Source of the DNA: Gnetum montanum
Lineage: Eukaryota > Streptophyta > Gnetopsida > Gnetales > Gnetaceae
Assembly (NCBI GenBank): GCA_015680685.1
Contig: MNCI01009062.1
Span: 379,048-443,047, forward strand
Reading direction: 5' to 3'
Length of the DNA stretch: 64,000 nt
This document shows, one piece after another, positions 57,944 through 64,000 of this stretch. Under the pieces are notes generated by a model. The model was not told the DNA's origin. It saw only the letters and a list, made by a program, of their open reading frames with translations, and ran no database searches. How positions within the stretch are numbered: the stretch's first letter is position 1; every line of letters starts with the position of its first letter. The translations under genes and the position numbers were made by a program.

Positions 57944-59249
57944 TGTAGCGACCGAAAACATTGGCTGCTGGAAGAACGTTGGGGGTCGGTGGATGTGACA
58001 GTTCCAACCCCGTATCCACGGGAAGGTGGTGTTGGGTGTGTGTTGATACAGGGTGCCCTAAATGGTCTGGTTGATCAAATAGAGACTTACATTAGCATCA
58101 ATATAGCCTTTTGCAACGTAAATAATGTGAAATGCAAGATAATGTTTATGGGTATATAAAGCAGGGGAGAAATCGTAAAAATGTAACAGTAATACGAAGT
58201 AATGCTTAAAGGTGGATAAAATAGAAAATAATACAAGAAAACTAGATAGTAAATGATAGGTAAAGTAAAGTATGGTTAGAAACATGCACCACTCCAAAGC
58301 TACAAATTCTTCTAGCCAGGGTGAATACAATTGGTTGCACAACGTGATGGAGTGCAGAAGTCCCGAGAGTAACCGAGGCGTGCCAGAAAAAAGAAAGAGC
58401 TATGCACTTGGATGCAGACTTCATGTACAAATAATATGAGGGTTCTACCAAGGTTGTAGAATAGAGATAGGGACCTTACACCAGTCGAGAGAGAGACTCT
58501 CTATTTACAGTGTTAGACAGATGACCTTTTTTCATTACAATGCCGGCGAGAGCAGAAATCTTTGTTTCAGTGTTTCAAAGTTCCCACCACTTAGAAGTTG
58601 TTCACTTCTAGAAAGATATGAACTCTTTTAAAATTTCCAACTTTACAAATCACTGGCTTTTCCAAATTTTGGGTATTTTTTTTAGTCAAAATTGTGGAAC
58701 TATTATATGCTATTTTCCGAGATATTTATAGGGCTGAAGGTAAGAAAAAAAGGACGGTTTGAATGCTATGTGTTGTAGGCTTGTGTTATCTTACTGGCAC
58801 TAATCAAGCCATCTGTAACCATTAGGCTTATAAGATTGTTGTGATGTGAGCCTGTCATGTAATAACTGCGATCCTACTACGCCGTAATTGCGCCATCAGC
58901 ATCTAGAGACATGTGCCAATAGTAAAATTAGGTAGAGTGCATTGATGTTGCACAGCTGTCTATATGCCTCGTTGTGCTTTGTGATGTAGACTTCTTAGCA
59001 TATCATAGCACCTTGTCACGCATCCTGCCATATGTCACATGCTTGCTACACTATGCTATGCTACGTAGCATAGCGTAGCGTAGCAACCTGCCTTAGTCGC
59101 AAAAGCTTTACTAATTTGCAAACCATTCCCCTACGATGCCAATTTTGCAAACTTTGTTAACTTCCCCTTTCGAACTACCTTCTGCCTCTTCTACAAGATT
59201 TCTACACCTTGCTACGCCATGTAGCTCAGCATAGTGTAGTAGTAGACAT
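57944..59249 (-). repeat. 5' LTR of element D, truncated by element E
   Basis: Begins TGTAGCGACCGAAAACATTGG, homologous to the B LTR from its first base up to about B position 3375, where E interrupts. The remaining ~440 bp would lie beyond E. Confidence 0.88.
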
Positions 59250-59520
59250 TGTACCGCCCGAAATCGTCGGTCTCCGGCTGGAAGGAAAAACAGAGGCCGT
59301 GGGATCGCGAGATGAGTACAGAAGACCCTGCCTTCACCTGAGGGCGAGCTGGAATGCAATGGAGGCAGAGTACCTTGGGTGGTCTACACGTGGATCAGAC
59401 AAGGATTTCCCCACGTGTACGCAAAATGCTATACGCTGGGTTATGCGTAAACGGCGTGCAGGCGTGAACAGCAAAAACAACGTAAAATGTAAACGGACCG
59501 AGAGTTACATGAGCAAAGGG
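59250..59520 (-). repeat. LTR remnant of element E
   Basis: Homologous to the first ~270 bases of the A LTR (shared CGAAATCGTCGGTCTCCGG and GGATTTCCCCA) with small indels. The rest of the LTR, including U3, is absent. Confidence 0.85.
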
Positions 59521-59569
59521 ATTGTTCCATGTCTTTTGATGATTTTAGACTATGTGTACGTGTATAACG

Positions 59570-59705
59570 ATGGATTATCGTCACACCTGGACGTATGGCA
59601 GTTTTATGCCTTACCGGGCAGTGAGCGGCAGTTTAAGGCCATACCGAGCCAATGTTGGATGAGGAAATGGCAGTTTAAGGCCGTACCGGGCCGATGGCTG
59701 TTTAA
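59570..59705. repeat. AGTTTAAGGCC mini-hairpin array upstream of E antisense gene
   Basis: Five units; first CGTC/GACG (loop 7), last GGCC/GGCC (loop GTACCG). Homologous to 11895-12110. Confidence 0.8.
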
Positions 59706-59891
59706 ACTAGTGTGAAACTGGGTCCGCGGAGGAACCAGGGTGTAATAATCCCTATTTTTTAATGAATTTTTCATTAAATTTTATCGTTTTGGACAGATTT
59801 TGGTGAAAATAGGCAAAAAAGGCAAAAAATGCAAAAACGAGGCAACAACGGCGTAAGCGGTGGTAGCGTTAGCGTCAGTGTCATCGGGCGC

Positions 59892-59900
59892 TATATAAAG
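59892..59900 (+). promoter_or_regulatory. TATA box of the antisense gene, element E
   Basis: TATATAAAG followed by GGAAGGGG, 251 bases before the ATG at 60143. Conserved with A. Confidence 0.7.
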
Positions 59901-60142
59901 GGAAGGGGTGTCCATTTGTTTTCTATTTTGAAATCGATAGCATAGAGCGTAACCCGAGCGAGCGTAAGCGTAAGCGTGCAATTGCCAAAGCGTAAGTGTA
60001 AACCACCATACCCTAGCGTAAGCGTAACCCCAGAACCTGAGCGTAGACACCGAAGGTTGAACCTAGCTTAGACGCCAGGCTTCTTGACACCAGCGTACAG
60101 TTACTCAGCGTGAACGTAGATCGCTAGCGTAGACGCTCTAAG

Positions 60143-63100
60143 ATGGGCAAGGGCAAGGAAGTGGAGGGCCAGAGGCGCAAGGGCCCCGATCTAACTTTCG
60201 CCGAGGAGACGGAGGCCATGCTGCAAGGCCTGCCTAGGCCTAAGATGTCAGCGTGGTCCGTGACGTCCCAGAGGTAAGCCTTGATCCCTGCTTCTGTTTT
60301 TTGTTTGTGCTTTCTAGCGTAGACGAGCCCGGTGTATACGCTGAGCGTAACGGGTTTACAAGGGTTTTCAGCGTAGCGTAATCTGTGCAGCGTAGACAGT
60401 GTTCAGTCCTGGCGTAAACATTTGTTTCGTGTTGTTTTAGCGTAAAAGTTTTTCAGCGTGTTTGTCCTCGGCGTAGGTTCTGCTTCTTGCGACGGCGTAT
60501 ACGCTGAGGGTTTGTTTTGCATATACGCCATACGCGTACATTTTTCAGCATACCGTTCTTTCTGGCGTAAACTGTTCACGCCGAACTCGAAATTGAGCAT
60601 ATACGCTGAGGGTTTGCTTAGCGTATACGCCGGCGTAATTGTGCAGCATAGACTGTCATCCGTTTTATTAGCATCCTTTTGTTATCTAGCATAAATTGTG
60701 TTTTGCGACGACGTGTACGCTAAGGGTTTCCTCAGCGTATACGCTGTACACACCCTTTTTCTCTTGACAGACCACGAATTTGGCTGTATACGTTGAGGGT
60801 TTGTTCAGCGTATACACTGCGCATGAGGGATTTGGGTTTCAGTGTAGATGCTGTGTAAGTTCGCCCGGCGTATACGCTCTGTGTTCAGCGTATACGCCAC
60901 GCTTGAATCATGCAAGTGCCCTGTTTGGCGTATACGTTGAGTTCAGCGTATTCGCTGAGCGTGAATCACGGGCGTATACGCTGTGTACAGCGTATACGCT
61001 GGGCGTAAGTTTTTTTTTTCGCACTGTAGAGTTGGCGTATATGCTTTGTTCAGCGTATACGCTGGGCTTAAACAGTTAAATTCTTTGTCGATTTAAGATG
61101 TAAACTTTTGTTTTGTGACATTGCGATTGGTTGCAGGGATAGTAAACGCTTTCTTATCGTGGTTGAACTCGTCGGAGTTCTGACATGGGCTGGCCACGTT
61201 GAGGATGGTGATGTGCCCCTAAATCTATTCATGGATAGCAAGGGGGTGTGGTTCAGGGAAGGTGCCAGCGAATTTCTGGCTTTCCTGTTAACCAATTTTG
61301 AAGTGGCTATGTGGTCGTTTTTTGACAAGGTGATTGCACGGAGTGTGGTTGATGCGATACTGCCGGGGGCCGCCGAAGGTGTCATGGTCTTTATGGAAGA
61401 CATTGACGAGGGGCCGTTTGTTGATGAGGATGGCACTACCCACGGGCCCAAGTCAACCTACCCGTTAACGCGTTTGTGGGCATTGCTGCCACCGGGGTTA
61501 GATTATATCAAAAATACATTATTCACAGCTACCTGTGCACACACCCTGTTCCAGAATCCTCCTGGCACAATGTACAGGATAACCAGGTAAAACCATTTGA
61601 CTTTCTTGCTTCATCGATAGTCGTTTGATGTTAATTTTTGTTTTAACATGTGTTTAGTTACAGGCCAAAGACCAACCCAGATGGGACTCTGATTGAGGAT
61701 GAAGGGATAGCCCTCGCTTGCATCGCTCTGGATGCCTTTATGACGGGCCCCACTCTTCGCGGGGCCGTACTGGCTCAAACGAAGGGTTCAATGGTTCATT
61801 TCTATAATCAGTTTTCTAGGGCCTTTGCGATGTGTAAGGCTCATGGGTGGCTCCATGATGACTAGACAGATCAGGGGCCAGTCTTTCCAGATAGCTTTGG
61901 CAGCACTTCCAGATCTACCACTGACGGTGAGTAATATCATGTATTAAATGCGTTAGTGGATTTGTTCAACTGCTTCGGGGTCAAGAGGTTGATGTGGTCT
62001 TTTTAACTTGCTTTAACAGTTGATGTACCTTCTGGTGGGGATCTCGTGACAACAGGCCGGACTAAGACAACTTTGTCAATGAAGTTCGGGGAGGTAACAA
62101 AAGCACAGAAGTGGCTGCGTAAGTGTGCTCCGCCCACCCTCACCTATTGCTTGGATGATGCAGGTCTCCTAGAACTTTTTATGATGCCAAGCCCTAATGT
62201 CTCAATTGGGGAGATGATAGGGATCGTGGACTCTTTCAATGAGTCTATCTCTCAGTACAGCACCCGGATTAAGGGTGTCAAGGTGGTGTTTCATTTGTCA
62301 CCTGTATTCTTTTCTAACTTATTTGGCATGCTGGCAGATGGCCTACCCGTAGTGTTGGATAGGTCTCACAAAGAGCTCCAAACGATCCATGAACTGGAGT
62401 CCTGGCTTGGTGTGAAGAAAAGCACCAAGGGGTTCCCAATGCAGGGGAAGGCAAAGGTTGTTGAGGTGAATGAATTGTATCCCTTGTTCGAGCACGGGTG
62501 TTTCCCAAAACCCTTTCTCAGGTGCGGAGTTTTGGGGTGGAGGCGGTATGCATCATGCGGGCTATCTTAGAAACTAGCATGCGGTATAACTGGGCTCAGT
62601 TTTTGTTGGCGGGCATGCATAAGGAGATAGTGTGGTTGCGCTCAAACATCGAAGCACAATCGCACTTCACTTTCACCTTCTTCACCGGCTATCTTCGCCG
62701 TTTTGCCGAGTTTCTTGTGGTGCGTGCGGACAACAAGTTTGTTCTACGAGATCGAGATCAACTATCTTGCCCATGGGTCAAACACTTGTATGCAATCGCC
62801 GAGTCGCAGGATGCCCCAGAAGGTATAGACGAGTCCGTATCTGTTACCACAGGAGGATCATTTGGTGGTTCCATCCACACACGGGACAGTCTGGGGGTGG
62901 AGCTCGCGGATGTACCTTTAACCGCTAGGCGGGTTGAGCGGGTTATTAAAGAAACCATTGGCGAAGCCAAGTCAAAGTTGAAAAGACCTGAATGCACCAT
63001 GGAGGAAGTCGCTGAGATAAACCAGCCACGCGTAAAGCGGATACGCTTCAAGATACTTGGTAAGCGAAACTCATCCGCTTGTTATTGCATCATTTTCGTT

Positions 63101-64000
63101 CATTTATAGATCTTACTTCAATTGCTTATATGTCATTATTGTTTTCGGTTTGGGGCAGTGAGGAAATAGGCCTTGGAGACCATCAGAGAGGAGGAGGAAA
63201 CACGTACTGAGAAAAACCATGGGGAGGAAAGCCCGGAGAAGAGCCAAGGCGAGGGAACGGAGCCATTAACGGAGAAGACTACTGAAACTGCACCCTTAGA
63301 CGACTAGGACGCTATCAACCAAATGTTCAATAGCTTCCTCAAGGGTGACTTGGATTTGGGCGATCCCCTAGAAGGTGACAAGGATCAAGGTATGTCTTCA
63401 CTTCTAGCTGGTTTTTATTATATTAATTGTGGATCCTACTTTTTCTATTTCCTTTATTTATTTTCATGTTTTTTGGCTTAGATGAAGGCAGCGATACCAG
63501 GATGGTACGGTTAGACGTTCCCATGAAGACGATTCCCCCTGAGGGGACCGCTGAGGTTAGTTCTTCCTGTACCCGTCATCCACTTTTTTGGTCAGAGATG
63601 CCGAGTAAGTCGGATTTTGTGGATGGTATCGCAGAAGAAGTCGTTGAACATCTCTAGGAAGTCCATCCTGATATAGGTATGAATTATTCAAAGATTAGGA
63701 GCTTCATGTCTTACGTGTACTGTTTTAATGTTCGTGCTCTCTACATGGGTAGGTGCTAAACTAAGATGGGATTCCTCTGAGGGCATTAGCATGGAAGGCC
63801 TAACTACACTCTCCCCAGAAGTAGAGTAGGTGCCAAGGCCTATTTATGAAGGGGTTGCAGAAAGCCTTGCACATAATGCCAAGTCGTTGTGGACTTGTAG
63901 GTGTTCTGTTGAACAGTTGTGGCTACAAGTACAGGCAAAGGAAAAGGAAGTCTCTACCGTAACAGAGGAGCGTGACGATTTAAAGGCTAGATACGAGTTT
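60143..64000 (+). pseudogene. Antisense gene of element E (runs off the window)
   Basis: Best preserved splice structure: exons 60143-60273, 61137-61586 (450 nt), 61664-61926, 62020-63059, 63159-63389, 63482-63676, 63753 onward. The first three junctions keep frame exactly (phase 2, 2, 1). Exon 1 starts MGKGKEVEGQRRKGP. Exon 2: FLIVVELVGVLTWAG, GVWFREGASEFLAFLLTNF, VAMWSFFDK, an FCP1/NIF HAD layout without the motif I aspartates. Exon 4: QYSTRIKGVKVVFHLSP, KGFPMQGKAK, MRYNWAQFLLAGMHKE, RRFAEFLVVRADNK, and a basic end KRPECTMEE..RVKRIRFK. Exon 5 acidic. Exon 7 heptad-like LWLQVQAKEKEVSTV. Lesions: TAG at 61863, a frameshift near 62490, TAGs in exons 5, 6 and 7. Homology to A implies one more exon beyond the edge. 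Confidence 0.82.
60310..61075 (+). repeat. AGCGTATACGCT array in intron 1 of E antisense gene
   Basis: About twenty copies of GCGTATACGC or one-off forms, many perfect (for example near 60735, 60867, 60970, 60984 and 61050), within the 863-bp intron 60274-61136. Confidence 0.85.

Larger units (their letters stand above)
1..59249 (-). mobile_element. Element D: outermost Tat-lineage LTR retrotransposon, split by C and cut by E
   Basis: Minus-strand Ty3/gypsy element and the oldest layer of the nest. Its 5' LTR starts at 57944 and is cut at 59249 by element E. Leader (56942-57943), gag (56941 down to about 54309) and the start of the protease (to 53858) follow; the protease resumes at 229-1 on the far side of element C and runs out of the window. 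The join is supported by homology: element B's protease reads continuously through the sequence that C splits in D, and C is flanked by GTACT (225-229) and ATACT (53858-53862). D's LTR, gag and leader repeats are closest to those of B, so D and B are one family. RT, integrase, any antisense gene and the 3' LTR would lie outside the window. Confidence 0.85.
59250..64000 (-). mobile_element. Element E: partial A-family element lacking pol, with antisense gene
   Basis: Begins at 59250 with the same LTR end as element A (TGTACCG..CCGAAATCGTCGG) and interrupts D's LTR. The left LTR homology fades near 59520; the sequence then passes directly into the AGTTTA hairpin array and the promoter region of the antisense gene, which in A lie about 6 kb away, beyond the rest of the LTR, the 3' noncoding region and all of RT to integrase. 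The antisense gene (60143 to the right edge, plus strand) follows in the same relative orientation as in A. The probable left target copy is GACAT (59245-59249). Protease, gag and the other LTR would lie right of the window. Confidence 0.85.

Overview
The window is a stack of decayed, nested Ty3/gypsy LTR retrotransposons from the nuclear genome of a plant with a large, repeat-rich genome. The evidence is long LTRs (1.2 to 1.7 kb), 5-bp target duplications, and pol reading frames with a second, archaeal-type RNase H (aRNase H) after the usual one, which marks the Tat lineage (relatives of Ogre, Retand and Grande). I cannot name the species and I see no convincing single-copy host gene.

Layout. 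The outermost element D (minus strand) runs from the left edge (1-229) to 59249 and is interrupted twice. C (plus strand, 230-53857, TSD GTACT/ATACT) sits in D's protease. B (minus, 2144-38296, TSD ATGCT/ACGTT) sits in C's leader. A (minus, 5687-23608, perfect TSD GGTAG) sits in B's integrase. A fifth, partial element E (59250 to the right edge, same family as A) has entered D's 5' LTR. C is also split by a 316-N assembly gap in its 3' LTR.

The most interesting content is a fourth gene shared by the elements. In A, B and C the order along the genomic RNA is gag, protease, then an ANTISENSE gene of about 4.2 to 4.4 kb with its own introns, then RT, RNase H, aRNase H and integrase; E keeps the antisense gene after losing pol. 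In A, C and E I can place the same exon series, with exon 2 exactly 450 nt in all three. Two copies have a clear TATA box upstream. Exon 2 looks like a fragment of an FCP1/NIF-type HAD phosphatase domain whose catalytic aspartates are changed; the middle is a domain I do not recognise; the C-terminal part is acidic and coiled-coil-like. The gene lies where Ogre elements have a removable intron between protease and RT.

The antisense gene and the 3' end of pol are bordered by arrays of a short unit: an AGTTTA box followed by a tiny inverted repeat whose arms change together (AGTC/GACT, GGTC/GACC, CATC/GATG, CGTC/GACG, TGTC/GACA, GGCC/GGCC). The U3 parts of the LTRs, the gag leaders and the introns or 5'UTRs of the antisense gene carry arrays of other motifs, such as the palindrome AGCGTATACGCT in A and E.

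All coding regions carry stops or frameshifts, mostly C-to-T or G-to-A changes, so they are annotated as pseudogenes. Boundaries given to the base (LTR ends, TSDs, exons) were read directly; domain ends inside gag and pol are approximate.
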